Shown: in pieces, positions 34,759 through 43,762 of the stretch
Layout of the letters: each line of letters opens with the position of its first letter
Numbering within the stretch: the stretch's first letter is position 1
Source of the DNA: Desulfovirgula sp.
GTDB lineage: Bacteria > Bacillota > Desulfotomaculia > Desulfotomaculales > Desulfovirgulaceae
Assembly (NCBI GenBank): GCA_020725525.1
Contig: DYEX01000081.1
Span: forward strand, 1 to 47,486
DNA: 47,486 nucleotides
Reading direction: 5' to 3'
The notes under the pieces: generated by a model
What the model was told of the DNA's origin: nothing
The model's input: the letters and a program-made list of their open reading frames with translations, nothing else
Database searches by the model: none
Position numbers and translations under genes: made by a program

Positions 34759-35049
34759 ATGTCCATTACCATTAATATCTGGATTAACGAGGAGAGGTAT
34801 GAGAAGCTGCAGAAAGCCGGTCTGGCCAGCATGGCCGAAGAGGCACTGGCCGGCCTGAAGGTAATTAAGGTCCCCTGCACCGAGGAGCAAAAGGACAAAG
34901 TGTTAAAAGTCTTCCCCACGGCTAAATATGACTCTGCCACCACCAGGAGCATCGAGCTGCTGCCCAGAGAAGTAAAGGACAAGATCTTTGACCTGGTAGT
35001 GGAAAAGCAGAGCATGGACGTGATGGAGGATTTCCTCAAAAACTACTAG
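34759..35049 (+). CDS. 96-aa protein of unknown function between sat and aprB
   Basis: Soluble acidic protein with no cysteine cluster and no membrane segment; starts MSITINIWINEERYEKLQKA, has a Lys/Glu-rich helical body and ends VMEDFLKNY. It has TAGGAGG with 8-nt spacing and lies in tight order after sat and before aprB. I do not recognise a family. Position suggests a role with ATP sulfurylase or APS reductase (assembly, regulation or bringing the two enzymes together), but that is inference. It contains one Cys (KVPCTEE). Confidence 0.75.
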   Translation: MSITINIWINEERYEKLQKAGLASMAEEALAGLKVIKVPCTEEQKDKVLKVFPTAKYDSATTRSIELLPREVKDKIFDLVVEKQSMDVMEDFLKNY

Positions 35050-35154
35050 TTTAGAAAACCAGCCTTAAAGGGAGGTGGGTAGCGGGAAGAGGGAGGGGAG
35101 CTATCTTTCCAGCGTGCCTAATAAAATTAAAAATTTATGAGGAGGTTAGAGTTT

Positions 35155-35595
35155 ATGCCAAGTTTTGTAATTGCTGAAAAATGTGACGGCTGCAAAGGGC
35201 AGGACAAAACCGCTTGCATGTACATTTGTCCTAACGACCTGATGGTCCTGGATAAAGAAAGAATGAAGGCCTACAACCGGGATCCGCAAATGTGCTGGGA
35301 GTGTGCATGCTGCGTGAAGATTTGCCCGCAGCAGGCCATGGACCTGAGGGGTTACGCCGACTTTATGCCGCTCGGTGCCAGTACTGTTCCTTTGCGTGGT
35401 TCCGAGGACATCATGTGGACAATTAAGTTCCGCAACGGCACCATCAAGCGCTTCAAGTTCCCCATCCGGACCACGCCGGAAGGTTCCATTGTACCAGATG
35501 GTGGTTTTGAAACCGGCACTGACGATTTGAAGAGCCCGGTGCTCTTTACCGAGCCTGCTTCTCTGGGCCGTGAAGTTGCTACTCTCAAGAAGTAG
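35155..35595 (+). CDS. aprB: Adenylylsulfate reductase beta subunit AprB
   Basis: 146-aa iron-sulfur subunit of APS reductase. It has two [4Fe-4S] ferredoxin clusters (CDGCKGQDKTACMYICP and CWECACCVKICP) followed by the AprB-specific beta-rich tail (about residues 65-146). ATG 35155 follows GAGGAGG at 7-nt spacing. Passes electrons from the Qmo complex to the FAD of AprA. Followed by aprA 33 nt downstream. Codon choice (many C-ending codons) fits high expression. Confidence 0.97.
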   Translation: MPSFVIAEKCDGCKGQDKTACMYICPNDLMVLDKERMKAYNRDPQMCWECACCVKICPQQAMDLRGYADFMPLGASTVPLRGSEDIMWTIKFRNGTIKRFKFPIRTTPEGSIVPDGGFETGTDDLKSPVLFTEPASLGREVATLKK

Positions 35596-35628
35596 CAGAG
35601 CAAAATTATGGATGAGGAGGTTGAACAC

Positions 35629-37518
35629 ATGCCAGCTAATTTTGAAACCGTAGTGGTTGATACTGATTTATTGATTATCGGGGGCGGCATGTCCGCGTGT
35701 GGGGCTGCCGTAGAGGCTGCCTACTGGGCTAAGAAGCACGGTCTCAAAGTAACCGTGGTAGATAAAGCTGCCATGGACCGCAGCGGCGCCGTAGCACAGG
35801 GTCTTTCCGCCATCAACCAGTACCTGGGCTATGCGGAAGGTGAAAATACCCCCGAAGATTATGTCCGCTATGTAAAGCAAGACCTGATGGGCATCTCCCG
35901 CGACGACCTGGTCTACAGCATCGCCAGGCACGTCGACTCCACCGTGCACCTGTTTGAGAAGTGGGGTCTGCCCATTTGGAGAGACGAGAACGGCAAAGTG
36001 GTTCGTTCTGGCCGCTGGCAAATCATGATCAGCGGTGAGTCCTACAAGATTATCGTGGCAGAAGCTGCCAAGAACGCCCTCAAGGCACTGGCCGACAATG
36101 GCGAGATCTTCGAGCGTGTGTTCATCGTAGAGCCTCTGGTCAAGGACAATCGTATTGTGGGTGCTGTAGGTTTTAGCGTACGGGAGAACAAGTTCTTTGT
36201 GTTTAAGGCTAAGGCTGTCCTCACCTGTCTGGGTGGAGCTGTGCACGTCTTCCGTCCGCGGTCCACTGGTGAGGGTCTGGGACGTTCCTGGTATCCGCCC
36301 TTCAACACCGGTTCTTCCGCCTACTTCACCATGAAAGCCGGCGCCGAGATGACCTGCCAGGAAGTGCGCTTCATCCCGGTGCGCTTTAAGGATGCATACG
36401 GTCCGGTTGGTGCATGGTTCCTGCTCTTCAAGTCCGAAGCGAAGAACGCCTTCGGTGAGAACTACATGGTTACCCGGGTGGACGAACTGAAGAAGTGGGC
36501 TCCCTACGGCCTGACCAAGCCCATCCCCGCCAACCTGCGTAACCACCTGGGCCTCATGGATGAGCGTGAAGGCAAGGGTCCCATTTATATGCACACGGAA
36601 GAGGCCATTGCCAAGCTGGTTCAGGAGTTCCCCGATGAAAAAGTGCGCAAGAAGAAGATGAAGGAACTCGAGTCCGAAGCCTGGGAAGACTTCCTCGACA
36701 TGACCATTGCGCAGGCTTTGCTGTGGGCTTCCCAGAACATCTTCCCTGAGGAGAAGCCTTCTGAGATTGCCGCCTGCGAGCCCTACTTCATCGGTTCGCA
36801 CTCCGGTGCTTCCGGCGCCTGGGTCAGCGGTCCCGAGGACCTGGCTCCTGCGGAGTATTTCTGGGGCTATGGCAACATGTCCACTGTGAAAGGTCTTTTC
36901 TGTGCCGGCGACGCTTCCGGTGCTTCCGCTCACAAGTTCTCCTCCGGTTCCTTCACGGAGGGCCGTATTGCCGCCAAGGAAGCCATCCGGTTCATCGTGG
37001 AGAACAACGAGGAGCCCGTGGTGGATATGGCCGAGGTGGAGGCCCTGAAGGCTCAACTCCTCAAGCCGCTGGATACCTTCGAGCAGTACAAGGGCATGAC
37101 CACCGACCCGGATGTGAACCCCAACTACATCCGTCCGAAGCAGTTCATGTTCCGCCTGCAGAAGATCATGGACGAATATGCCGGCGGTGTGTCCAAGTCC
37201 TTCACCACCAACAAGCAGCTTCTGGAGCGCGGCCTGGAACTGCTGGCCATGCTTAAGGAGGACGCCGATAAGCTGGCAGCGGAAAACCTGCACGAGCTTA
37301 TGAGGTGCTGGGAAAACGTCCACCGGATGTGGCAGGCTGAGGCTCACGTCAGGAGCGTGCTGTTCCGCGAAGAAACCAGGTGGCCCGGCTATTACATCAG
37401 GGCGGACTTCCCGAACATGGACGAGGAGAACTGGAAGTGCTTCGTCAACTGCCGGTGGGACCGCAACACCGGGCAGTGGGAAGTCTTCAAGCGCCCGATC
37501 ATCTCCATCATTGACTAA
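35629..37518 (+). CDS. aprA: Adenylylsulfate reductase alpha subunit AprA
   Basis: 629-aa FAD flavoprotein that reduces APS to sulfite and AMP. It starts with an FAD dinucleotide-binding IIGGGMSACGAAVEAA segment (about residues 15-30), includes the fumarate-reductase-like fold and ends in the AprA-specific C-terminal domain (about 480-629, CFVNCRWDRNTGQW near the end). ATG 35629 has GAGGAGG 8 nt upstream; an in-frame ATG 21 nt earlier is possible. Works as an alpha-beta unit with AprB. The coding strand has a strong C-ending codon preference. Followed by a hairpin and then qmoA. Confidence 0.97.
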   Translation: MPANFETVVVDTDLLIIGGGMSACGAAVEAAYWAKKHGLKVTVVDKAAMDRSGAVAQGLSAINQYLGYAEGENTPEDYVRYVKQDLMGISRDDLVYSIARHVDSTVHLFEKWGLPIWRDENGKVVRSGRWQIMISGESYKIIVAEAAKNALKALADNGEIFERVFIVEPLVKDNRIVGAVGFSVRENKFFVFKAKAVLTCLGGAVHVFRPRSTGEGLGRSWYPPFNTGSSAYFTMKAGAEMTCQEVRFIPVRFKDAYGPVGAWFLLFKSEAKNAFGENYMVTRVDELKKWAPYGLTKPIPANLRNHLGLMDEREGKGPIYMHTEEAIAKLVQEFPDEKVRKKKMKELESEAWEDFLDMTIAQALLWASQNIFPEEKPSEIAACEPYFIGSHSGASGAWVSGPEDLAPAEYFWGYGNMSTVKGLFCAGDASGASAHKFSSGSFTEGRIAAKEAIRFIVENNEEPVVDMAEVEALKAQLLKPLDTFEQYKGMTTDPDVNPNYIRPKQFMFRLQKIMDEYAGGVSKSFTTNKQLLERGLELLAMLKEDADKLAAENLHELMRCWENVHRMWQAEAHVRSVLFREETRWPGYYIRADFPNMDEENWKCFVNCRWDRNTGQWEVFKRPIISIID

Positions 37519-37563
37519 CCAATAGCCATATCAAACGGCTACCTTTTCTGCATATGTGATCAG

Positions 37564-37589
37564 AGCCGTGGCTGTTCGCGGCCACGGCT
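37564..37589 (+). terminator. Hairpin between aprA and qmoA
   Basis: AGCCGTGGC (37564-37572) pairs with GCCACGGCT (37581-37589). The following sequence TTAACCCTTATTTTT is only partly T-rich, so it may act as a partial terminator or as an RNA-processing/stability hairpin that lowers expression of qmoAB relative to aprBA. Confidence 0.55.
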
Positions 37590-37633
37590 TAACCCTTATT
37601 TTTCAAAAACTAAACTTGCGACGGTGATGAGAT

Positions 37634-38875
37634 ATGGGTAATAAGAGCATCCTGGTGGTTGGAGGGGGAATAAGCGGGTTAACTGCTGCTATTGAGGCTT
37701 CAGAGGTAGGCTATGAAGTCTTTATTATTGAGAAAAACCCTTACCTTGGCGGCAGGGTAGCCCAGATGAACCAATATTTCCCCAAGCTTTGCCCCCCGAA
37801 CTGCGGTTTGGAGATCAACTTCCGCAGGATAAAGAGCAATCCCAGAATCCGCTTCCTAACCCTGGCCGAGGTTACGGGAGTTTCCGGTCAGGAAGGGGAT
37901 TTTGAGGTTAAAGTAAAAATCCACCCCCGCTATGTCAATGAGAATTGTACCGCCTGCGGCAAGTGTGTAGAGGTGTGCCCGGAGGAAAGAAAGAATACTT
38001 TCAACTATGGTCTGGACAAAACCAGGGCCATTTATTTACCACACCTTTTTGCCTTCCCCATGAAGTATGTTATTGATGCGGCGGCCTGCTCGAAATGCAA
38101 TAAATGTGTCGAGGTATGCCCGGTTAATGCCGTCGATTTGAATATGGAGCCCAAGGAGATGACCTTAAGGGTTGGTTCCATTATCTGGGCTACAGGATGG
38201 AACCCCTATGATGCTTCCAGGATTGGTTATTACGGTTTTGGTCAGTATCAAAACGTCATTAACAACGTGATGCTGGAAAGGCTGGCCGCTTCCAATGGTC
38301 CCACCCAGGGCAAGATCCTGCGGCCCTCCGACGGCAAACCGGTAGAACGGGTGGCCTTTGTGCAGTGCGCCGGTTCCCGGGATGAGAATCACCTGCCCTA
38401 TTGTTCCGGTGTTTGTTGCCTGGCGTCCCTGAAGCAGGCCACCTATGTGCTCGAGCGCAATCCTGATGCCCAGGTTTATATTTACTTCATTGATATCCGG
38501 GCCCTGGGTAAGTTTGAGGACTTTTACGCGAAAGTAAAAGATAATGCGAATATTCATTTAATTAAAGGGAAGGCCGGAGATATCACTGAAGATCCCGCTA
38601 CAAAGGATCTGATTGTGGTGGTTGAAGACCAGGAAACCCAGAAATTAATGAAAGAGAAGTTCGACCTGGTCGTTCTGGCAACTGGTATGGCACCGGCGAC
38701 AAGAGAAGTCAAAGCACCTGCGGATTTAGTTTACGATGAGAATGGCTTTGTGGTCGGGGGTGCGCCTGGTATTTACAGCGCCGGCTGCGTGAGCAGGCCG
38801 ATGGATGTGGCTTCCTGTGTCGAGGATGCGACTGCCGCTGCCCTCAAGGCTATTCAATCGACGGTGGGGAGGTAA
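37634..38875 (+). CDS. qmoA: Quinone-interacting membrane-bound oxidoreductase subunit QmoA
   Basis: 413-aa HdrA-like flavoprotein. It has an N-terminal FAD motif VVGGGISGLTAAIEA (residues 7-21), the CPPNCGLEINFRR segment near residue 55 and two ferredoxin clusters (CTACGKCVEVCPEE about 110 and CSKCNKCVEVCPVNA about 155). QmoA links the membrane Qmo module with AprBA. GGTGATGAG precedes the ATG. It starts 115 nt after aprA and is followed without gap by qmoB (TAA then ATG). Confidence 0.93.
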   Translation: MGNKSILVVGGGISGLTAAIEASEVGYEVFIIEKNPYLGGRVAQMNQYFPKLCPPNCGLEINFRRIKSNPRIRFLTLAEVTGVSGQEGDFEVKVKIHPRYVNENCTACGKCVEVCPEERKNTFNYGLDKTRAIYLPHLFAFPMKYVIDAAACSKCNKCVEVCPVNAVDLNMEPKEMTLRVGSIIWATGWNPYDASRIGYYGFGQYQNVINNVMLERLAASNGPTQGKILRPSDGKPVERVAFVQCAGSRDENHLPYCSGVCCLASLKQATYVLERNPDAQVYIYFIDIRALGKFEDFYAKVKDNANIHLIKGKAGDITEDPATKDLIVVVEDQETQKLMKEKFDLVVLATGMAPATREVKAPADLVYDENGFVVGGAPGIYSAGCVSRPMDVASCVEDATAAALKAIQSTVGR

Positions 38876-41092
38876 ATGACGGTGGACAAAAAGCTGGCGG
38901 TTTATATATGCACCGGTTGTGGTATTGGGGATGCCCTGGACGTTGATGCTCTCTCGAAGGTAGCGACCAAAGAATACAAAGTACCGGTTTGTAAGTCCCA
39001 TCCCTTCCTTTGCGGTGCGGAAGGCGTTGAGCTGATTAAGCAGGACATGGAAGGGGAAGGGGTCAACACCATCGTTATTGCGGCCTGCTCCATGCGGGTG
39101 AACTACGATGTGTTTAATTTCCCCAACGCCATTGTGGAAAGGGTTAACCTGAGGGAGCAGGGGGTCTGGTGCCATCCGGCCAACGATGAAGATACCCAGA
39201 TGCTGGCAGAGGACAGCCTGCGTATGGGTATTGTCAAGGCCCAGCAATCGTCCCCGCCGGAACCTTTTCAGGCGGAAAACCTGTCCAAAACCGTCCTGGT
39301 GGTTGGCGGAGGCCTGGCCGGTTTGACGGCCGCAGCAGAAGCTGCCCGGGCCGGATATAAAACTGTGCTGGTGGAAAAGAACCCCTCCCTGGGCGGTTGG
39401 GTTACCAGGCTATACAAGCAGGTCGGCCTGAAGCCGCCTTATAGCGAACTTGAAGATGTTGATATCGCCCAGCGGGTTAAGGAAGTAGAAGAGAATCCCA
39501 ACATTACGGTATATAAGGGCGCGCAAATTGAAAAAATTTCCGGCGCCCCGGGCATGTTTGACGTTCAAATAAGGCAAAACGGCAACCTGGCTACCGAAAG
39601 GGTGGGTTCCATCGTCCTGGCTACCGGAGCGGTCGCCTACGATGCTACCAGGCTGGGCCATCTCGGTTTTGGCCGGTACCCCAACGTGGTTACCGGCGAG
39701 ATGTTTGAAGAAATGGCCGCCAGGGGTGAATTGAAACGTCCTTCCGACGGCAAGGAAGTAAAGAGCGTTGCATTCATTCTTTGTGCCGGTTCCCGGGATA
39801 AAGAGCATTTGCCCTACTGTTCGGCCATCTGCTGCACTGAATCCTTAAAGCAGGCACTTTATGTGAAGGAAAAGGATCCCGAGGCCACGGTATATATTTT
39901 CTATAAAGATATGCGGGCCGCGGGCAACTACGAGTTTCTGTACCAGCGCGTGCAAAAAGAAGGAGCCCTCTTCTTCAGGGGGGAAATTGCCGGCATAGAA
40001 GAAGACGGTGGAAGCATGGTAGTCGAATTCGATGATGTGCTGGTGGGCGACCGGATTAGAACGGAACCCATTGACCTGGTGGTACTGGCGACCGGCATGG
40101 TGCCCACCACTGCCATTGGGGAAAGGCTCGTTGTGCAGGCAGATGAGCAGGGCAAAGAATCCGAGCCGCCGGCGGATGAAATCATTAAGTCGAATATCCT
40201 GAACCTGGAATACCGGCAGGGTCCCGAACTGCCCACTTTGAAATACGGTTTTGCGGACTCGCACTTTATCTGCTTCCCTTATGAAACACGCCGGACAGGT
40301 ATTTACGCCGCCGGCAGCGTGCGGGCGCCCATGGATATTCCCTCAACCATCAAGGATGCTACCGGAGCCGTCCTCAAAGCCATCCAGTGCATTGAACTGA
40401 CGGCTGAAGGTTCAGCAGTGCACCCGCGGGTGTGGGATCTCTCCTACCCGGAATTCTTCATGCAGAGATGCACCCAGTGCAAGCGGTGCACCGTTGAGTG
40501 CCCCTTTGGTGCCATTAACGAGGATGAAAAGGCCAATCCGCTACCCAATCCCACCCGGTGCCGGCGTTGTGGTACCTGCATGGGTGCCTGTCCGGAGCGG
40601 ATCATTTCCTTCAAGAACTACTCGGTGCCCATGATCGGGAACATGGTGAAGGCCATCGAGGTGCCGGAAGAGGATGAAGAAAAACCGAGAATCGTCATTT
40701 TTGCCTGTGAAAACGACGCCTATCCGGCGCTGGATATGGCCGGCATCAATCGCCTGACCATCAGCCCGTGGGTACGGATAATTCCCGTGAGATGCCTTGG
40801 TTCCATGAACCTGATCTGGATTGCCGATGCCCTGTCCAAGGGTATTGACGGCATTCTGCTGCTGGGCTGCAAGCACGGCGAAGATTACCAGTGCCACTTC
40901 ATCAAGGGCAGTGAACTGGCCAGTTACCGCCTGTCCAAGATTTCGGAAACATTGAACCGCCTGGCCCTGGAATCCGACCGGGTGCGGATGGAACAGGTCG
41001 GTATTATGGATTACGACCGTATTCCTCAAATCATTGAGGACTTTGTCAGCAAGCTCGAGGAAGTCGGTCCCAACCCGTATAAAGGTTTTTAA
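38876..41092 (+). CDS. qmoB: Qmo complex subunit QmoB (HdrA-MvhD fusion)
   Basis: 738-aa flavoprotein fusing an HdrA-like FAD part (GGGLAGLTAAAEAARAG about 142-158), two [4Fe-4S] clusters (CTQCKRCTVECP and CRRCGTCMGACP, about 530-570) and a C-terminal MvhD/FrhD-like domain (about 600-738). Starts right after the qmoA stop. The MvhD-like tail is the part thought to carry a further Fe-S cluster, as in QmoB of sulfate reducers, which suits a link to soluble carriers as well. Followed by a 286-nt structured gap before the next Hdr-like gene. Confidence 0.93.
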   Translation: MTVDKKLAVYICTGCGIGDALDVDALSKVATKEYKVPVCKSHPFLCGAEGVELIKQDMEGEGVNTIVIAACSMRVNYDVFNFPNAIVERVNLREQGVWCHPANDEDTQMLAEDSLRMGIVKAQQSSPPEPFQAENLSKTVLVVGGGLAGLTAAAEAARAGYKTVLVEKNPSLGGWVTRLYKQVGLKPPYSELEDVDIAQRVKEVEENPNITVYKGAQIEKISGAPGMFDVQIRQNGNLATERVGSIVLATGAVAYDATRLGHLGFGRYPNVVTGEMFEEMAARGELKRPSDGKEVKSVAFILCAGSRDKEHLPYCSAICCTESLKQALYVKEKDPEATVYIFYKDMRAAGNYEFLYQRVQKEGALFFRGEIAGIEEDGGSMVVEFDDVLVGDRIRTEPIDLVVLATGMVPTTAIGERLVVQADEQGKESEPPADEIIKSNILNLEYRQGPELPTLKYGFADSHFICFPYETRRTGIYAAGSVRAPMDIPSTIKDATGAVLKAIQCIELTAEGSAVHPRVWDLSYPEFFMQRCTQCKRCTVECPFGAINEDEKANPLPNPTRCRRCGTCMGACPERIISFKNYSVPMIGNMVKAIEVPEEDEEKPRIVIFACENDAYPALDMAGINRLTISPWVRIIPVRCLGSMNLIWIADALSKGIDGILLLGCKHGEDYQCHFIKGSELASYRLSKISETLNRLALESDRVRMEQVGIMDYDRIPQIIEDFVSKLEEVGPNPYKGF

Positions 41093-41378
41093 AGAAAAGG
41101 CTGTCCTGTGTGGCTTGTCTTTAGTCACCACCGCGGGCTTCCAGTACTTATAGAAGTGAACCTTTTAAAAGGCACAGGGAGGGGGTTGCAACCCCTCTCG
41201 CCGGTTGCCCTCCGGTGAAACAGTTGCCGGTGGGCAACCGCGCCAGGTCCGCTGCCGCTACATGCAAAAGAGCGAGTACCGTGCTGGTTGTGCAAAAAGG
41301 CCGCGGGGTGGCACCCGGGTGGGGATGTGTGGGCAAGCCTTTTTTCCAATACCAATGCCAAAGGGGTTTTAAAGGATT
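41093..41378 (+). other. Structured intergenic region between qmoB and the HdrD-like gene
   Basis: No gene is supported. Two palindromic elements lie here: a GGGG-TTGCAA-CCCC palindrome (41180-41196) and a 9-bp inverted repeat CGGTTGCCC/GGGCAACCG (41202-41210 with 41232-41240), and a small palindrome CCTTTTAAAAGG (41161-41172). No T-run follows, so a terminator is unlikely; an RNA element or internal promoter region is possible. Confidence 0.5.
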
Positions 41379-42551
41379 ATGGAAGCAAAAGAGATTTCTT
41401 TAGAGATGAAAGAATATCTTGTAGCAGCCGGAGCGCAAACCCTCGATCATTGCATGCAATGTGGGCTCTGTTCTGCCCTGTGCCCGTGGCGCATGGTTTC
41501 GGGGCATATCAGTGAAGTCTTTTATATTCGTAAAATGCAGCGTTTGGGTCAGCTCGGCCTGGAGGGTTTTGACACGGAGGAGGTACTTTTTGCCTGCACC
41601 ACCTGCGGTATATGTCAGCTGAACTGCCCCCGGCAGGTGAAGATAATCGAAAACGTACGGTCCATGCGGAGCACTACCGTAGAGGCCGGGTTCGTGCCGG
41701 CCCCTGTGCGGTCTGTGGTGGGCAGCCTGCATGCCAACGGCAACCCCTGGTCCGGGCCCCGGGAAAAGCGCATGGACTGGCAACAAGGGGTAGAAGTACC
41801 TGCCTTCTCACCTGATACGGAATACCTCCTCTTTGTGTGCTGCACTTCCTGTTACGATCCCCGCAGTCAGAGGATCGCCAGGAGCGTGGTGGATATCTTG
41901 AAGAAGGGGGGAGTAAATTTCGGGGTTATAGGTGAGGAGGAAAGCTGCTGCGGGGAGACAGTTCGTAAGATTGGTGATGAGGAGTTATTCAAAAAACTGG
42001 CTGAATCAAATATTAAACTTTTTAAGGAAAAGGGAGTAAAGAAGATCATCACCACTTCCCCCCACTGCCTGTATACTTTTAAGAATGAATACCCCGAGTT
42101 GGGCGGCGAATTTGAGGTGATACATTACACCCAGGTGGTTGCCGGGCTGGTAGAGGAAGGTAAGCTTGTTCCGAACGTTCCACTGGGTAAAAAAGTGGCG
42201 TACCACGATCCCTGCTACCTGGGGCGTCACAATGAAATCTTTGAAGCGCCACGTACTTTGCTCAAGGCCATTCCCGGCACAGAACTGATTGAACTCAGCC
42301 GTGCAAGGGAAAGAAGCCTTTGTTGTGCCGGCGGCGGTGGCCGGTTGTGGGCGGAAGTACCCAGGGGGGAGCGGTTTGGTGAATTAAGGGTTTTAGATGC
42401 CGAGGCAAAAAACGCCAATATTCTGGCTACGGCCTGCCCTTACTGTGTGATTATGCTTGAAGCAGATTGCCTGGCTTTAGACAAACAGGAAAAAATCAAA
42501 GTGATGGAAATTTCCGAGCTCCTGAGCGCATCAATGGGGAGGGAGAGCTAA
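41379..42551 (+). CDS. HdrD-like heterodisulfide-reductase-type subunit (two CCG domains)
   Basis: 390-aa soluble iron-sulfur protein with two ferredoxin clusters (C25-C36 CMQCGLCSALCP and C73-C83 CTTCGICQLNC) and two CCG domains (about residues 150-235 and 275-360). The second CCG domain has a complete CC/CPYC set; the first has SPHC in place of CPxC. This is the arrangement of HdrD or of fused HdrC-HdrB. It should act as a partner of QmoAB in the place usually held by QmoC or HdrBC. Weak ribosome site AAAGGA. Ends 1 nt before the next gene's start codon. Confidence 0.85.
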   Translation: MEAKEISLEMKEYLVAAGAQTLDHCMQCGLCSALCPWRMVSGHISEVFYIRKMQRLGQLGLEGFDTEEVLFACTTCGICQLNCPRQVKIIENVRSMRSTTVEAGFVPAPVRSVVGSLHANGNPWSGPREKRMDWQQGVEVPAFSPDTEYLLFVCCTSCYDPRSQRIARSVVDILKKGGVNFGVIGEEESCCGETVRKIGDEELFKKLAESNIKLFKEKGVKKIITTSPHCLYTFKNEYPELGGEFEVIHYTQVVAGLVEEGKLVPNVPLGKKVAYHDPCYLGRHNEIFEAPRTLLKAIPGTELIELSRARERSLCCAGGGGRLWAEVPRGERFGELRVLDAEAKNANILATACPYCVIMLEADCLALDKQEKIKVMEISELLSASMGRES

Positions 42552-43697
42552 TTGGTTACAGTAAACCCTCATTTTGCCAAAAAACTGCAGAAGTTCGGGG
42601 CTAAAACTGCCTCGGAGTGTTTTAGCTGCGGAACCTGCACAGCCGTTTGTCCCCTGGTAACGGATGAGGCACAATTTCCGCGGAGATTTATGCGGTATGT
42701 GCAGTTGGGCCTGGAGGAGAAGATCAAACATTCCATAGAGCCATGGCTTTGTTATTACTGCGGGGATTGCCAGAAAAACTGTCCGAGGAAGGCCGATCCG
42801 GGCGAGTTAATGATGTCGCTGCGGCGGTACCTGACGTCCGTTTACGACTGGACCGGTCTTTCACGGAAGCTTTACACGTCTATGGCATGGAAAGTGCTCT
42901 CGGTGGGTCTTCTCTTCTTTGCCACCCTGGCCGTTGTCTACAGTTTCAGCGGCGAAATGGTTACCGAGAGGGTGGAGCTGGAGACATTTGCTCCCGCACA
43001 CATTGTTCACTCTGTAGGCTACGTTTTTGGTGCGGTCCTGGCCTTTTTACTGCTTTCCAATGTTTACCGTATGTACAGGTTCGTCATGGGTCCCTATGCG
43101 GCCGGCATCCCGTTATCCGTGTACATCCAGGAGCTGGGTACCCTTATTGTGCATTTTGCTACGCAGGCGAGGATGCGTCTCTGCACCAATAAGTCGCGCT
43201 GGTTGAGGCACTTCCTCATCATGAGCGGTTACTTTGTGGCTTTCATGCTGGTGAACATCGATGTTGTCACCAGGTGGTCTTTGACCAACGAACCGCCCAT
43301 GTGGTGGCACCCGGGTAAGTTGCTCTGGAGTTACGCCTCTATTGCCATGCTGTACGCCACTACTGAGGCCATTATTGGGCGCTTAAGCAAGAAAGAGCCA
43401 ATTCACCAGTATTCCCATTCCACCGACTGGATGTTCCTGATCCTGCTCTGGTTTACAGTTTTCACGGGGTTACTCATGCGTATTTTCATGGAACTGGGCA
43501 TGCCTTTGCCGACCTATCATACCTTTGCCCTTCACCTGGCTTTCACGGTACCTCTTCTGGGTCTGGAGGTTCCCTTTACCAAGTGGTCTCACCTGGCCTA
43601 CCGGCCCTTCGCCCTCTACTTCCTCCGTTTAAGGGAAAGAGCCCTGGAAATGCAACGGTCCAAAGGTGAAATATCCCAGGTGGGAGTCAGCGGTTAA
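42552..43697 (+). CDS. QmoC-like membrane subunit (HdrC-type ferredoxin fused to cytochrome b)
   Basis: 381-aa membrane protein. The N-terminal domain has two ferredoxin clusters (CFSCGTCTAVCP, residues 23-34, and CYYCGDCQKNCP, 67-78), and the remainder has about five or six membrane helices (about 112-130, 152-172, 217-236, 255-275, 292-310, 325-342) with candidate heme-b histidines at 150, 153, 220, 289, 323 and 328. This is the layout of QmoC (HdrC plus NarI/HdrE-type cytochrome b). TTG start immediately after the previous stop, GGGAGG upstream. It should take electrons from menaquinol. Confidence 0.85.
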   Translation: MVTVNPHFAKKLQKFGAKTASECFSCGTCTAVCPLVTDEAQFPRRFMRYVQLGLEEKIKHSIEPWLCYYCGDCQKNCPRKADPGELMMSLRRYLTSVYDWTGLSRKLYTSMAWKVLSVGLLFFATLAVVYSFSGEMVTERVELETFAPAHIVHSVGYVFGAVLAFLLLSNVYRMYRFVMGPYAAGIPLSVYIQELGTLIVHFATQARMRLCTNKSRWLRHFLIMSGYFVAFMLVNIDVVTRWSLTNEPPMWWHPGKLLWSYASIAMLYATTEAIIGRLSKKEPIHQYSHSTDWMFLILLWFTVFTGLLMRIFMELGMPLPTYHTFALHLAFTVPLLGLEVPFTKWSHLAYRPFALYFLRLRERALEMQRSKGEISQVGVSG

Positions 43698-43718
43698 CTG
43701 TCCAAAACGGTTGGTAAG

Positions 43719-43748
43719 AAAAGGACCCCGGGAAAGGGTCCTTTTTAC
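43719..43748 (+). terminator. Intrinsic terminator after the qmo block
   Basis: AAAAGGACCC (43719-43728) pairs with GGGTCCTTTT (43736-43745), then T. It is bidirectional, lying between the QmoC-like gene and the convergent minus-strand membrane protein gene. Confidence 0.9.
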
Positions 43749-43762
43749 TATGCCTTTTTCAG

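Noticed and set aside
33561-35039. Long minus-strand open frame (492 codons) opposite sat and the 96-aa gene
   Set aside because: It spans two convincing plus-strand genes and has no start signal.
35668-37347. Long minus-strand open frame (559 codons) opposite aprA
   Set aside because: It is an artefact of the strong C-ending codon bias of aprA; it has no ribosome site and its product is low in complexity and unlike any family.
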